Notes under the pieces: model-generated
The model's input: the letters and a program-made list of their open reading frames with translations, nothing else
Databases searched by the model: none
What the model was told of the DNA's origin: nothing
Translations under genes and position numbers: made by a program
NCBI RefSeq assembly: GCF_009469605.1
Contig: NZ_SSXU01000001.1
Coordinates: 434,001-498,000 of the forward strand
DNA: 64,000 nucleotides
Source: Zoogloea sp. 1C4
Lineage (GTDB): Bacteria > Pseudomonadota > Gammaproteobacteria > Burkholderiales > Rhodocyclaceae
Direction: 5' to 3'
In this document: piece after piece, positions 40,122 through 51,471 of the stretch
How the letters are laid out: each line of letters opens with the position of its first letter
Numbering within the stretch: the first letter of the stretch is position 1

Positions 40122-41297
40122 CTACTTCAGCTGATCGTGCAGCAGCGACAGGATCTTGCGGGCCGAGGTCGAGGTGTCCGTACCGCCTTCACGGGTCAGC
40201 ACCTGCACGGAAGACGACGCATCCGCGCCCTTCACGTAGATCCGGTACTGGCTGCCAGACTGAACCTGCGGCTTGTCACTGCGCCAGAAGGCCAGCCGCG
40301 ACAAGATGCCCTCATCCTTCTTCGACTTCACGTCGACTTCCGGATCCACGTAACGCACGTAGTAAATCCCCTGAGCGCGGTCACGGTCTTCGACGGTGAA
40401 GCCCACGCGATCCAGCGCGAGGCCAACCCGGCGCCAGGCGCGATCGAAACCTTCCTGCACCTCCAGAACCGCAGCACCGCCTTCGACGTTCTGCAGGCTG
40501 GCCTTCTCGGCCTTGGGCACGGCGGCGATCTGCGCCTTGGCACGGGTCTCGTCGGCGCCCAAGCGAACCATCAGGCGCTGCAGGAACTCGGCCTCGAGCT
40601 CGGGATCGGCAGGACGCGGCTGCCAGATCGTCTGGTTCTTGGCCTCGTTCGGGTAGATCTCCATCATGCCGCGATGGCTGATGTAGATCTCGACCGTGCC
40701 GGGGTCGTTGCCCGCTTCCAGCCGGGTGCGGTACTTGTCCCGCTCCGGCGTGGAGTAGATGCCATCGATGACCTTGCCGAGGGTCCGGCGGATGATGTCA
40801 TCCTGGATCTTGGCGCGGTTCTCGGCCCAGTCGGTCTCCATCACGCCAATGTCAGGGCTGTCGATGTTGAGGATGAAGCCGTTCTCCTGCCAGAACTCGC
40901 GGACCTGCGGCCAGATCTTGTCGGCCGAGCCGGGCACCACCAGCCAGCGCTGGGAACCCGAGCGCTCGACGCGCATCTTGTCGATGGACTGGGGCGCCAC
41001 AGCCACGCCGGGCGCGACACCCGCTGCGGTGGCCGCAGCGGTACCAGCCTGGTTCGAACGCTCGGCGCTGTAGGCCGAATACGTGGCAATGCCCTTCGGG
41101 CTCACGTCGGGAACGGCATAGCGATCGTCTGCGGTGGGCGCGGTGAGATCCGGCGGCACCTCGAGCGTGGGACGCTTGGCGGTGGCCGCCGCACTCTTGT
41201 AGTCGATCTTTTTCGATTCCAACAAGGAACCGGAGCATCCGGCAAGCGCAAACGCGACGACGACCGTCGCACCGGAAGCCAACTTTCGGCTTTGCAT
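40122..41297 (-). CDS. bamC: outer-membrane assembly lipoprotein BamC
   Basis: Lipoprotein of 391 aa, part of the BAM complex that inserts beta-barrel proteins. Signal peptide with lipobox ALAGCSGS, followed by the unstructured segment KIDYKSAAATAKRPTLEVPPDLTAP that contacts BamD. Two helix-grip domains follow, e.g. RWLVVPGSADKIWPQVREFWQENGFILN. Start at 41297 chosen for the signal peptide. It lies 59 nt after dapA, the conserved dapA-bamC (dapX) order. Confidence 0.92.
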   Translation of the reverse strand: MQSRKLASGATVVVAFALAGCSGSLLESKKIDYKSAAATAKRPTLEVPPDLTAPTADDRYAVPDVSPKGIATYSAYSAERSNQAGTAAATAAGVAPGVAVAPQSIDKMRVERSGSQRWLVVPGSADKIWPQVREFWQENGFILNIDSPDIGVMETDWAENRAKIQDDIIRRTLGKVIDGIYSTPERDKYRTRLEAGNDPGTVEIYISHRGMMEIYPNEAKNQTIWQPRPADPELEAEFLQRLMVRLGADETRAKAQIAAVPKAEKASLQNVEGGAAVLEVQEGFDRAWRRVGLALDRVGFTVEDRDRAQGIYYVRYVDPEVDVKSKKDEGILSRLAFWRSDKPQVQSGSQYRIYVKGADASSSVQVLTREGGTDTSTSARKILSLLHDQLK

Positions 41298-41356
41298 TCG
41301 TAACCCTCGGGGTGGGAAAAACCAGTCCTGGTTTGACACGCTTAGGTGGAACCGTT

Positions 41357-42235
41357 TCAGACTTCGATGCCGGCCTGACGCATGGCCTCGCGGACGCGAC
41401 CATGGAAGGGCTCGGACAGCTGGGTCAGCGGGAGGCGGATGGCGTTGCCGATCAGGCCCATCTGCGCCACCGCCCACTTCACGGGAATCGGGTTGGCTTC
41501 GCAGAACAGATCGCGATGCAGCTTGACCAGCCTGGCGTTCAGATCACGGGCACGCGGGCCGTCGCAGGCGATGGCGGCGACGCACATCTCGTGCATCAGG
41601 CGCGGCGCGACGTTGGCGGTGACCGAGATGGTGCCGTGGCCGCCAAGCATCATGAAGGCCATGGCGGTCATGTCGTCGCCGGTGTAGAGCGCGAAATCCT
41701 TGGGGGCACGGGCGACGAGGTCGCAGGCGCGATCGATGCTGCCGGTGGCGTCCTTGATGCCGATGATGTTCGGGATCTCGGCGAGGCGCAGGGTCGTGTC
41801 GTTGGCGAGATCGGCAACGGTGCGGCCCGGCACGTTGTAGAGGATCATCGGCAGCGGGCTGGCTTCGGCAATCGCACGGAAGTGCTGGTACATGCCTTCC
41901 TGGGTCGGGCGATTGTAGTAGGGCACGACCGAAAGGCCAGCCACCGCGCCAGCCTTGCGGGAGAACTCGGTGAGCTCGATGGCTTCACGGGTGGAGTTCG
42001 CGCCGGTGCCTGCGATGACCGGAATGCGGCCTGCAGAGTGTTCGACGGCCACGCGGATGAGCTCGCAGTGCTCCTCGACATTCACCGTCGGCGATTCGCC
42101 GGTGGTGCCGACGACGACGATCGCATCGGTGCCTTCCTTGATGTGGAAGTCGATCAGGCTGCGGAAACGGGGCAGATCCAGGCTGCCATCCTCGAGCATC
42201 GGCGTGACGATGGCGACAATCGAACCGGTAATCAT
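41357..42235 (-). CDS. dapA: 4-hydroxy-tetrahydrodipicolinate synthase
   Basis: Aldolase-fold enzyme joining pyruvate and aspartate semialdehyde in lysine/diaminopimelate synthesis, 292 aa. The Schiff-base Lys lies in IIGIKDATG, catalytic Tyr in ILYNVPGRT, and [11 protein letters not shown] is the substrate loop. The ATG at 42235 matches the family start ([13 protein letters not shown]). Upstream partner of bamC. Confidence 0.97.
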   Translation of the reverse strand: MITGSIVAIVTPMLEDGSLDLPRFRSLIDFHIKEGTDAIVVVGTTGESPTVNVEEHCELIRVAVEHSAGRIPVIAGTGANSTREAIELTEFSRKAGAVAGLSVVPYYNRPTQEGMYQHFRAIAEASPLPMILYNVPGRTVADLANDTTLRLAEIPNIIGIKDATGSIDRACDLVARAPKDFALYTGDDMTAMAFMMLGGHGTISVTANVAPRLMHEMCVAAIACDGPRARDLNARLVKLHRDLFCEANPIPVKWAVAQMGLIGNAIRLPLTQLSEPFHGRVREAMRQAGIEV

Positions 42236-42376
42236 GGGCTATCGGGAGAGAGGGAAAGTTGAATATTGTACCCAATCACTTCCGGAAGGATAGACGGGCG
42301 CAAATTGCTGTTACCAAAACAGGGGGTCAGCCCGGAGGAAAGCGCGGCGAAACAGGCGTTCCGCCGCGCGGCCGGA

Positions 42377-43303
42377 TCACAGATCGGCGAGGGATTTGAT
42401 GTGCGCGACAACGCTGCGGGCCAGCGAAGACAGGGAGTAACCGCCCTCGAGCATCGACACGATGCGGCGACCGGCGGTCTCGGCGGCGACCTTCTTGAGC
42501 TGTTCGGTCGCCCAGATGTAGTCGGCCTCGACGAGCCCCAGGGAACCCATGTCGTCCTCGTAGTGGGCGTCGAAACCCGCCGAGATGAAGATCATTTCGG
42601 GAGCGTGGTTGCGCAGCGCCGGCACCCAGATGTCGGACACGATCTCGCGGAAGACATCGCCCCGCGAGCCGGCCTTGACCGGCACGTTGACCATGTTGGG
42701 CGCCGGGTTGTCGGCGCCGCTGTAGGGGTAGAACGGGTGCTGGAAGATGCTGACCATCAGCACGCGGGGGTCGTCCTTGAAGATGTTCTCGGTGCCGTTG
42801 CCGTGGTGCACGTCGAAGTCGATGATCGCGACGCGCTTCAGGCCGTGTGCTTCAAGGGCGTGGCGGGCGGCAACGGCCACGTTGTTGAAGAAGCAGAACC
42901 CCATCGCCTTGTCGGCCTCGGCATGATGGCCGGGCGGGCGGATGGCGCAGAAGGCGTTCTCGACCTCGCCAGACATCACCAGATCGGTGGCGAGGATGCC
43001 CGCCCCGGCGGAGCGCAGGGCGGCCTTCATGGTGTTCGGGCACACTGCGGTGTCCGGGTCGAGGTGGCGGATGCCGTGCTCGGGCACGCTGGCCAGCAGT
43101 TCCTCAACGTGAGGGCGGGGATGGGCGCGGGAGATCTGCTCGACGCTCGCCAGCGGTGCATCGTGGAAGGCCAGGTACATATCCAGACCCGCCGCGATCA
43201 GACGGTCGTTGATAGCCGCCAGACGTTCGGGAGACTCCGGGTGATGCTCACCCATGTTGTGAAGCCAGCAGTCGCGGTGTGTGATGAATGCGGTACTCGT
43301 CAT
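42377..43303 (-). CDS. histone deacetylase/acetylpolyamine hydrolase family protein
   Basis: Zinc-dependent amidohydrolase of 308 aa in the class II HDAC-like group. RPPGHHAE carries the His pair, IDFDVHHGNGTE and SAGFDAH the zinc ligands, and LEGGYS the C-terminal motif. Bacterial members deacetylate polyamines or protein lysines; the substrate is not determined. The ATG at 43303 starts MTSTAFITHRDC, the conserved N-terminus. Monocistronic. Confidence 0.9.
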   Translation of the reverse strand: MTSTAFITHRDCWLHNMGEHHPESPERLAAINDRLIAAGLDMYLAFHDAPLASVEQISRAHPRPHVEELLASVPEHGIRHLDPDTAVCPNTMKAALRSAGAGILATDLVMSGEVENAFCAIRPPGHHAEADKAMGFCFFNNVAVAARHALEAHGLKRVAIIDFDVHHGNGTENIFKDDPRVLMVSIFQHPFYPYSGADNPAPNMVNVPVKAGSRGDVFREIVSDIWVPALRNHAPEMIFISAGFDAHYEDDMGSLGLVEADYIWATEQLKKVAAETAGRRIVSMLEGGYSLSSLARSVVAHIKSLADL

Positions 43304-43438
43304 TAAAAACCCTCCCCTCGCGAAACCTCGCAGAAGCGCGTTGATTGTTGCAGCAGACCATGCCGGCATTGCCGCACAGCCTGCCCGCTGTTGTGGAATC
43401 ATTATCCACTTAACCCGCCCACGAAAAAAGCCTTCGCC

Positions 43439-44355
<917 letters not shown>

Positions 44356-44356
<1 letters not shown>

Positions 44357-45348
44357 TGCCCCGTCCGATCGGCCTCCGGGAGCGGCTCCGGCGCTGGCTG
44401 TTCCGCGTCAGCGGGCCCGAGCCGACGCCCATCCGCCTCGGCCAGCGGCGCATCTTCGTGCTGCCCACACGCTTCGGTCTTGCGGTGGGCGCAACGCTCA
44501 TGGCCATGCTGCTGGCGTCGATCAACTACGGCCTCAGCCTCGGCTTCGCCCTCACCTTCCTGATCGGCAGCGTGGCATGGATCAGCATCCACCACGCCTT
44601 TCGCAACCTCGTCGACCTCTCCATCAACCCGGGCCGCAGCGACGCAGTCTTCTGCGGCACGCCGGCGCGTTTTGGCGTGGTACTGCACAACCCGACCCTG
44701 CGCCCACGGCTCAGCCTGAAGATCTGGCCCACTGGCGTCCCCAACGGCGACGCCCCCTTCGATATCCCCCCCGAAGCCTCCGCCGCCCCCGAGGTGGCCG
44801 TCGCCACCCACGTCCGCGGCTGGCTGCAGCTGCCCCAGCTCACCCTCGAAACCCGTCACCCGCTGGGGCTGATCCGGGCCTGGAGCCTGTTCCAGCCCGA
44901 CCAGCAATGCCTCGTCTACCCAGCCCCCGAGGCCGACGCGCCCCCCCTGCCCCACGGCGACGATCCCCGCCCCGGGCAGGGCGGACGTGGCCGCGGGCGT
45001 GACGACTTCTCGGGGCTGCGCCATCACCAACCCGCCGATTCGCCGCGCCACGTGGCCTGGAAGACCGTCGCCCGCGGCGGCCCCTGGCGCACCAAGGAAT
45101 TCGAAGGCGCGGGCAGCCAGGCCGTGTGGCTCGACTGGCATCACCTGCCGCCGGCGATGGGGGTGGAAGCCCGCCTGTCGCGCATCGCCCGCTGGGTGAT
45201 GGACGCCGACGCCGCCGGCGTGGATTTCGGCCTGCGCCTGCCCGGCATCAACCTGGCGCCCTCCCGCGGCCCCGCCCACCGCCATGCCTGCCTGGCCGCG
45301 CTGGCGCTTTATGGCCTCCCCGCTGCCGACCGGAGGGCCGCCCCGTGA
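44356..45348 (+). CDS. DUF58 domain membrane protein
   Basis: 330 aa with two N-terminal TM helices (FGLAVGATLMAMLLASINYG, LGFALTFLIGSVAWISI) and a cytoplasmic DUF58 domain. TRHPLGLIRAWSLF and DDFSGLRHHQPADSPRHVAWKTVARGG are the family motifs. It is a usual partner of MoxR and transglutaminase proteins. Starts on the last base of the MoxR stop. Confidence 0.9.
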
Positions 45349-47282
45349 GCCTGCGTCCGGACCAGATCGGCTGGCTGCTGGCCACCGCGACGATCACGCT
45401 CATTCCCCATTTCGGGCATCTGCCGCCACTACTCGCCGGCATCGCCGCCGTGCTGGTGGGCTGGCGCGCCCTCATCGCCACCGGCGGACGCCGCCTGCCC
45501 CACCGACACGTGCTCTCGGCGCTGGCCGTGGGGATCATCATCGCGGTGCTCGCAGAGTACCGGCACTTCTTTGGCAAGGACCCGGGCGTGGCCCTGCTGG
45601 CGGGCCTCCTCGGGCTCAAGCTGCTCGAAACCCGGCAGATCCGCGACGGGCGTTCGGTGGTGCTGCTCAGCATCTTCCTGCTGCTCACCCAGTACCTCTA
45701 CCAGCAGGACATGGCCATCGCGGCCCTGTCGCTGCTCGGAGCCCACGGCGCGGTGGCCAGCCTGCTCGCACTGCAGAGCCGGGTGAGCGCATCGCCGCGC
45801 ACCCGCGCCCTCGAAGCCGGGCGGCTGCTCGTCCAGGCGCTGCCGCTGATGCTGGTGCTGTTCATCCTCTTCCCGCGGGTGCAGGGCCCCCTGTGGGGGC
45901 TCCCGGCAGACGCCTTCAACCGCGTCGGCGGCCTCTCGGACACCATGGCGCCGGGCGACCTGGCCCGCCTTGGCGAATCCTCGGCGATCGCCTTCCGGGT
46001 GGATTTCCAGGGCGAACCGCCACCCGCCGCCGAACGCTACTGGCGAGGCCCCGTGCTCACCCGCTTCGACGGCCACACCTGGCGGGCCGGGCTGCTGCAG
46101 CTGGCCGACCAGCCGTCCTACCAGCCCCAGGGCGCCGCCTACAGCTACGCCATCACCCTCGAACCCCACAACCAGCTGTGGCTGCTGGCCCTCGACTTCC
46201 CTGCCGTCACCGCCGGCACGCGCATCTCCAACGATTTCCAGCTCCTCGCCCGCGAGCCCGTGCAGGGCCGCCGCCGGATCGAGCTGGTGTCCTACCCCCA
46301 CACCCCGGTCGGACGCGACGAGACGCAGCTCGTGCTGCGTCAGGCGCTCGATCTACCGCCCCGCGCCAACCCCCGCAGCGTCGAACTCGGCCGCCAGCTG
46401 CGCGCCCGCGCCGCCAGCCCTGCCCACATCCCCGATCTCGCCATCGAACACTTCCGGCGCAGCGGCCTGCGCTACACCCTCGAACCCCTCCCCCTCGGGC
46501 GGGACGACGTGGATAGTTTCCTGTTCGACACCCGCCAGGGCTTCTGCGAACACTTCTCGGCGGCCTTCGTGGTGGTGATGCGCGCGGCCGGCGTGCCGGC
46601 ACGGGTCGTCACCGGCTATCAGGGCGGCGAGATCAACCCGGTGGATGGCACCCTGGTCGTCCGCCAGTCCGACGCCCACGCCTGGGCCGAGGTGTGGCTC
46701 GCCGGGCGGGGCTGGGTGCGGGTCGATCCGACCGCCGCCAGCGCGCCCCAGCGCATCGAGAACGGCCTCGCCGCAGCCCTGCCCGATAGCGCCCGGCTGC
46801 CTCTGCTGGTGCGCGCCGACCTGGCCTGGCTGCACGGCCTGCGCGACCGTCTGGACGCCCTCAACAACCGCTGGAACCAATGGGTTCTCGGGTACAATCC
46901 GGCCCGCCAGCGAGCCCTGCTGTCGGGCCTCGGCTTTGGCGATCCCGACTGGCAGACCATTGCGGCGCTGCTCGCCGGTGGTTGCGCCATCGTCATGGGC
47001 GCGCTCACCCTGTGGGCCCTGCGCCAGCGCTCCCCGGCCGACGCCATCGATCGAAGCTGGCGCCGCTTCTGCCGGCAACTGGCCAGCGTGGGCCTGCCTC
47101 GCAACAGCTGGGAAGGCCCCCTCGACTACGCCCGCCGGCTCGCCCGCGAACGCCCCGACCTGGCCGGCACCATCAACGCCATTGCCGCCGACTACGCCAG
47201 CCTTCGCTACGGCCCCGGCGAGGCCGACCCGGACCGCCTGAAACGCTTCCACCAATCCACCAGAAACTTCCGCCCCCGATGA
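45345..47282 (+). CDS. tgpA: TgpA-type transglutaminase-like membrane protein
   Basis: 645 aa. Five to six N-terminal TM helices, a DUF3488-type region, and a periplasmic transglutaminase domain with the catalytic triad Cys in TRQGFCEHFSAAFV, His in SDAHAWAEVWL and Asp in VRVDPTAA. A last TM segment (IAALLAGGCAIVMGALTLWAL) and a DUF4129-like tail follow. In Pseudomonas the homologue is essential. The GTG at 45345 overlaps the DUF58 stop (GTGA); it also overlaps mltB by ATGA. Confidence 0.9.
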   Translation: MSLRPDQIGWLLATATITLIPHFGHLPPLLAGIAAVLVGWRALIATGGRRLPHRHVLSALAVGIIIAVLAEYRHFFGKDPGVALLAGLLGLKLLETRQIRDGRSVVLLSIFLLLTQYLYQQDMAIAALSLLGAHGAVASLLALQSRVSASPRTRALEAGRLLVQALPLMLVLFILFPRVQGPLWGLPADAFNRVGGLSDTMAPGDLARLGESSAIAFRVDFQGEPPPAAERYWRGPVLTRFDGHTWRAGLLQLADQPSYQPQGAAYSYAITLEPHNQLWLLALDFPAVTAGTRISNDFQLLAREPVQGRRRIELVSYPHTPVGRDETQLVLRQALDLPPRANPRSVELGRQLRARAASPAHIPDLAIEHFRRSGLRYTLEPLPLGRDDVDSFLFDTRQGFCEHFSAAFVVVMRAAGVPARVVTGYQGGEINPVDGTLVVRQSDAHAWAEVWLAGRGWVRVDPTAASAPQRIENGLAAALPDSARLPLLVRADLAWLHGLRDRLDALNNRWNQWVLGYNPARQRALLSGLGFGDPDWQTIAALLAGGCAIVMGALTLWALRQRSPADAIDRSWRRFCRQLASVGLPRNSWEGPLDYARRLARERPDLAGTINAIAADYASLRYGPGEADPDRLKRFHQSTRNFRPR

Positions 47283-48310
47283 ACACCCCGACGACCCGCC
47301 CGCGCCTTGCGCCGATCCTGCTTGCGGGCCTGCTGTCCCTCTTCGCCACCGCCGGCCACGCCGAGCGCTACGCCGATCGCCCCGAAGCCCAGCAGTTCAT
47401 CGACGAGATGACCCAGAAGCACGGCTTCGACAAGGACGCCCTCACCTACATCTTCCGGCGCGCCGAATTCCAGCCGTCGGTGATCAAGTACATCTCGCCC
47501 CCGAAGGACCCGGGCGTGCGCTCCTGGCAGCGCTATCGCAGCCGCTTCATCGAGCCCGTCCGCATCAAGGCCGGCCTGGCCTTCTGGAAGCGTCACGAGG
47601 CGACCATCAAGGCCGCCAGCGAGAAATACGGCGTGCCGGAGGAAATCATCGTCGGAATCATCGGCGTCGAGACCATCTACGGGCGCAACACCGGCAACTA
47701 CCAGGCCGTGTCCGCGCTCTCCACCCTCGCCTTCGACTACCCGCGTCGTGCCGAGCTTTTCCGTGGCGAACTCGAAGCCCTGCTGCTGATGGCCCGCGAG
47801 CAGCACCGCGACCCGCTGGACTACCAGGGCTCCTACGCCGGCGCGCTGGGCCTGCCCCAGTTCCTGCCCAGCAGCGTGCGCAACTATGCGGTGGATTTTG
47901 ACGGTGACGGCCAGATCGACCTGCTGAACAGCCCGGCCGACGCCATCGGCAGCGTGGCCCGCTACATGCAGATGCACGGCTGGGAAACCGGCGCGCCGGT
48001 GGCGATCCGCGCAAATGTCGAGCCCGGCGCCAACCTGCCGCCGCTCATCGCCAACGACATCAACCCGGCCTTCGACAACGCGACCCTCGCCGGCTACGGC
48101 GTGAAGCCCGTCGATGGCAGCGCGCCCGCCGGCAAGGCCGCCTTCGTCGAACTGGTGACGCCCGGCGAGGACAGCGAATACTGGCTGGGTTACCAGAACT
48201 TCTATGTGATCACCCGCTACAACCGCAGCAGCTTCTACGCCATGTCGGTGTTCCAGCTGGGTGAAGCCGTGAAGGCCGCGCGGACGGCGGCCCAGGTCAG
48301 CCGGCGCTGA
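47279..48310 (+). CDS. mltB: membrane-bound lytic murein transglycosylase B
   Basis: 343 aa. A signal peptide without lipobox (LLAGLLSLFATAGHAE) suggests a soluble periplasmic SltB-like form. The catalytic Glu lies in IIVGIIGVETIYGRNTGNYQ, and GALGLPQFLPSSVRNYAVDFDGDGQIDL includes the family's calcium-binding-like loop. It cleaves peptidoglycan glycan strands to anhydromuramyl products. Last gene of the moxR-DUF58-tgpA operon, a link to envelope remodelling. Confidence 0.92.
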   Translation: MNTPTTRPRLAPILLAGLLSLFATAGHAERYADRPEAQQFIDEMTQKHGFDKDALTYIFRRAEFQPSVIKYISPPKDPGVRSWQRYRSRFIEPVRIKAGLAFWKRHEATIKAASEKYGVPEEIIVGIIGVETIYGRNTGNYQAVSALSTLAFDYPRRAELFRGELEALLLMAREQHRDPLDYQGSYAGALGLPQFLPSSVRNYAVDFDGDGQIDLLNSPADAIGSVARYMQMHGWETGAPVAIRANVEPGANLPPLIANDINPAFDNATLAGYGVKPVDGSAPAGKAAFVELVTPGEDSEYWLGYQNFYVITRYNRSSFYAMSVFQLGEAVKAARTAAQVSRR

Positions 48311-48323
48311 CGCCGGCAGGCCG

Positions 48324-48677
48324 TCAGGCGAAGAGCTCGAGCACCTTCTCGGGCGGGCGGCCAACCACCGCCCGATCACCGCGCACCACGATCGGGCGCT
48401 CGATGAGGATCGGGTGCGCCGCGAGCGCATCCAGCCATTCGTCGTTGCTCAGGCTGCGGCCCTTGTAGTCGGACTTGTAGATGTCTTCGCCCTTGCGGAC
48501 GATGGCCTCGGCGGGCAGGCCGAGCTTTGCCAGCACGTCGGCAAGCTCATCGCGACTGGGCGGGTTCTTCAGGTATTCCACCACCTCAAGCTGGACGCCC
48601 TTTTCCTCGAGCAACTGGCAGGCGCTGCGGCTCTTACTGCAGCGGGCGTTGTGATACACGCGCACGGATTCGGTCAT
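48324..48677 (-). CDS. arsC: ArsC-family arsenate reductase (glutaredoxin type)
   Basis: 117 aa thioredoxin-fold protein with the ArsC active-site motif YHNARCSKSR (Cys13) and distal ERPIVVRGDRAVVGRPPEKVLELF. The family reduces arsenate with glutaredoxin, but members outside ars operons may serve other roles; no ars genes are nearby. Follows rpoS on the same strand 30 nt downstream and might be co-transcribed. Confidence 0.88.
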   Translation of the reverse strand: MTESVRVYHNARCSKSRSACQLLEEKGVQLEVVEYLKNPPSRDELADVLAKLGLPAEAIVRKGEDIYKSDYKGRSLSNDEWLDALAAHPILIERPIVVRGDRAVVGRPPEKVLELFA

Positions 48678-48707
48678 TGCGAACGGACTTTCGGGTGATT
48701 CGGGAAG

Positions 48708-49646
48708 TTAAAGCAGCACGTCTTTCGAGACGCCCCGGCGCTTGATGATCCGGCGCAGCTGGCCGAGCGCTTCGAGCTGGATCTGGCGGACACGCTCGCG
48801 GGTGAGCTCAAGGCTGTCGGCGAGCTCCTCGAGGGTCTGCACCTCGCACTCGTCAATGCCGTAGCGGTGGCGGATCACCAGCCGCTGCTTGTCGCTCAGC
48901 TGATTGATCCATTCGCGCACCAGGGTGCCAACTTCCAGATCGTGGATCTGGACATCCGGCGTGTCGGCGTCTTCGTCGGCCAGGGATTCGCCGATGGAGA
49001 GGGTCGGATCGATGTCGAGGGGGGCGTCCAGCGACGCGGTGTGCTCGTTGAGGGCCAGGATCGCCCGCACGTCGGCCACTGGCCGGGCAAGCTCACGGGC
49101 CACGTCCTCGACGGTGGTGTCGCCATTGCTGGCGGCTTCGAGCTGGCGCTGGCAGCGCAGCACCTGATTGAGTTCCTTCACCACATGCACCGGCAGGCGG
49201 ATGGTGCGCGACTGGTTCATGATCGCCCGCTCGATGTTCTGGCGGATCCACCAGGTGGCGTAGGTGGAGAAGCGGAAGCCCCGTTCGGGGTCGAATTTCT
49301 CGAGGGCGTGGATCAGCCCGAGATTGCCCTCCTCGACCAGATCGAGGAGCGGGATGCCGCGGTTGAGATAGTGTTTGGCGATATTGACGACGAGCCGCAG
49401 GTTGCGTTCGATCATCGTCTGACGGGCGTTGAAGTTGCCTTCCCGGACCTGCCGGGACAACGATAATTCTTCGTCTGCGGTAAGTAGCGGATTGACGCCG
49501 ATCTCGTTGAGGTAAAGCTGGGTGACGTCACCGAGGAAGTCGGTATCCACCGACGATACGACCGGAGCTTCGAGAAAGACTTCAACCTCCGGGGGTAGAT
49601 CCGGTTCGGTGTTTTCCATCTCCTCCGGCACTGCCGAATCGAACAT
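48708..49646 (-). CDS. rpoS: RNA polymerase sigma factor RpoS
   Basis: Stationary-phase/general stress sigma factor of 312 aa. Region 1.2 [25 protein letters not shown], region 2 [43 protein letters not shown], region 3 and region 4 [23 protein letters not shown] are all present. The ATG at 49646 with GAGGG upstream is chosen; the frame stays open to 49724. It is downstream of nlpD, which in other proteobacteria contains the main rpoS promoter. Confidence 0.95.
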   Translation of the reverse strand: MFDSAVPEEMENTEPDLPPEVEVFLEAPVVSSVDTDFLGDVTQLYLNEIGVNPLLTADEELSLSRQVREGNFNARQTMIERNLRLVVNIAKHYLNRGIPLLDLVEEGNLGLIHALEKFDPERGFRFSTYATWWIRQNIERAIMNQSRTIRLPVHVVKELNQVLRCQRQLEAASNGDTTVEDVARELARPVADVRAILALNEHTASLDAPLDIDPTLSIGESLADEDADTPDVQIHDLEVGTLVREWINQLSDKQRLVIRHRYGIDECEVQTLEELADSLELTRERVRQIQLEALGQLRRIIKRRGVSKDVLL

Positions 49647-49802
49647 GACGCCCTCGCTGTCTCTTTTGGGGAGAAACACCGACAGGCCTGCACCGCGCCT
49701 GTCGTCCGTCCGGTATCCACCCAAAAATCGGCGAGGGTGAAATCCGGCGTCTATAGTCGTACTAGCCCTACTCTACCCTGCTTCCCCCGAGACTCGCCAG
49801 AA

Positions 49803-50798
49803 TCAGCGGGGAGGGAGATATTTGCCAGGATCAACAGGCTTGCCCTGCCGGCGGATCTCGAAATGAAGCTTGGGTCGATCGCTGTCGGTATCGCCGAGTT
49901 CGGCGATCTTCTGCCCCTTCGTCACCGCCTGACCTTCCTTGACCAGCAGGTTCTGGTTGTGGGCATAGGCGCTGAGGAAGCTGTTGTCGTGCTTCACGAT
50001 CACCAGTTTGCCATATCCACGCAAACCCGTGCCGGCGTACACCACGCGGCCTCCGGCAGCGGCAAGCACAGGGTCACCCGGCTTGCCGGCGATGTCGACG
50101 CCCTTGCTGGAAGTGTCATTGAAACCCGCGATGATTTTGCCGGAAGTCGGCCATGCCCAGTCAATTTTTTCACCGTTTGCGGGTTCGGCCTTGGTATCCG
50201 CTTTGGGTTCCGGCTTCGCCTCGGGCCGGGTTTCGGGTTTGACCTCGGGTTTCGTTTCCGGCTTCGGGTCGACCTTCGCCACCACAACCGGAGCCGCTTC
50301 GGGCTTCTGGGCCTGGGCCCAGGCCTGCTCGGAATACGGCACCTTGCCGCCCTTGGGCTCGCGGCGCAGGCCGTCGGACGAGGCGCTGGCCGCGACGGGT
50401 GCGCTGGCCACCGGCGTCACCGGACGCACTTCGACGCCGGAGTTGGTGTTGATCGGCCGCGCCACCGCGCCGGATTCGGGCGGACGGATGCGCAGCTCCT
50501 GCCCCACCTCGATCAGATTGGGGTTCTCGAGGCCGCTCCAGGCGGCGATGTCGCGGTAGTTCTGGCCGTGGTCGAGGGCGATGCGGATCAGGGTGTCGCC
50601 CGGCTTGACGATGTAATACCCCGGACGGGCCACCCGCGGCGGAGGCGCAGGCTGATCAGTGGAGGCGGACGTGGCCGCCGAGCCCGGGCGGGAACGATCG
50701 GAGACGGGCGCCGGCGCCTTCGAGGCGCAACCCGCCATCACCAGGGCGACGGCGAAGACGGCAGGAACACGGGCAAACTTGAAACGGGACAACATCAT
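49803..50798 (-). CDS. nlpD: LysM/LytM lipoprotein NlpD
   Basis: 331 aa lipoprotein (lipobox VMAGCASK) with a LysM domain (YYIVKPGDTLIRIALDHGQNYRDIAAWSG), a long Pro/Glu/Lys linker (PKPETKPEVKPETRPEAKPE repeats) and a LytM (M23) domain. The LytM metal ligands are degenerate (SKGVDIAG, KLHFEIR), as in E. coli NlpD, so it should activate amidases instead of cutting peptidoglycan itself. Upstream of rpoS in the canonical order. Confidence 0.93.
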   Translation of the reverse strand: MMLSRFKFARVPAVFAVALVMAGCASKAPAPVSDRSRPGSAATSASTDQPAPPPRVARPGYYIVKPGDTLIRIALDHGQNYRDIAAWSGLENPNLIEVGQELRIRPPESGAVARPINTNSGVEVRPVTPVASAPVAASASSDGLRREPKGGKVPYSEQAWAQAQKPEAAPVVVAKVDPKPETKPEVKPETRPEAKPEPKADTKAEPANGEKIDWAWPTSGKIIAGFNDTSSKGVDIAGKPGDPVLAAAGGRVVYAGTGLRGYGKLVIVKHDNSFLSAYAHNQNLLVKEGQAVTKGQKIAELGDTDSDRPKLHFEIRRQGKPVDPGKYLPPR

Positions 50799-50811
50799 TC
50801 GGTCGGGTCAG

Positions 50812-51471
50812 TCATTCTGTGCCGGGCAGCAGCGGCACGAAGCGCACTGCACTCAGGCGTGTTTCTCGGAGGCCGCGGGACGTGCGCTCGATGAGCACCA
50901 GGCTCTGGTCGGCAGCGCCCACCGGCAGGATCAGCCGGCCGCCTTCGGCCAGCTGATCGGTGAGGGCCGGCGGCACCTTGGGCGCGGCGGCGGCAACGAT
51001 GATCGTGTCGAAGGGCGCGGCTTCCTTCAGGCCGACGCTACCGTCGGCATGTTTCAGGCGGACGTTGGGCAGGCGCAGATGGCGCAGATTGTTGCGCGCC
51101 CGGTCGAGGAGCAGGCGCAGGCGCTCGACCGAATACACCTCGGTCGCCACATGGGACAGCACCGCCGCCTGGTAGCCGCAGCCGGTTCCGACCTCGAGCG
51201 TCTTGCCGAGTTCGCGGCCGGCGCGCAGAAGTTCGATCATCCGCGCCACCACGAAGGGCTGGGAGATGGTCTGCTGCAGGCCGAGGGGCAGCGCCGTGTC
51301 TTCGTAGGCGCGGGTGGCCAGGGCTTCCTCGACAAACAGGTGGCGCGGCACGGCCATCATCGCCGCCAGCACCTTCTCGTCACGCACCCCCTGCTCGCGC
51401 AGACGCTCGACCATCCGCGCGCGGGAGCGCTGGGCGGTCTGGAGGGCCGTTCGCAAGACCTCGCTGGTCAT
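50812..51471 (-). CDS. pcm: protein-L-isoaspartate O-methyltransferase
   Basis: SAM-dependent repair enzyme of 219 aa for isoaspartyl damage. Motif [18 protein letters not shown], with [38 protein letters not shown] upstream as the family signature. ATG at 51471 overlaps the surE stop by 4 nt. A longer open frame upstream is the shadow of surE. Confidence 0.95.
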   Translation of the reverse strand: MTSEVLRTALQTAQRSRARMVERLREQGVRDEKVLAAMMAVPRHLFVEEALATRAYEDTALPLGLQQTISQPFVVARMIELLRAGRELGKTLEVGTGCGYQAAVLSHVATEVYSVERLRLLLDRARNNLRHLRLPNVRLKHADGSVGLKEAAPFDTIIVAAAAPKVPPALTDQLAEGGRLILPVGAADQSLVLIERTSRGLRETRLSAVRFVPLLPGTE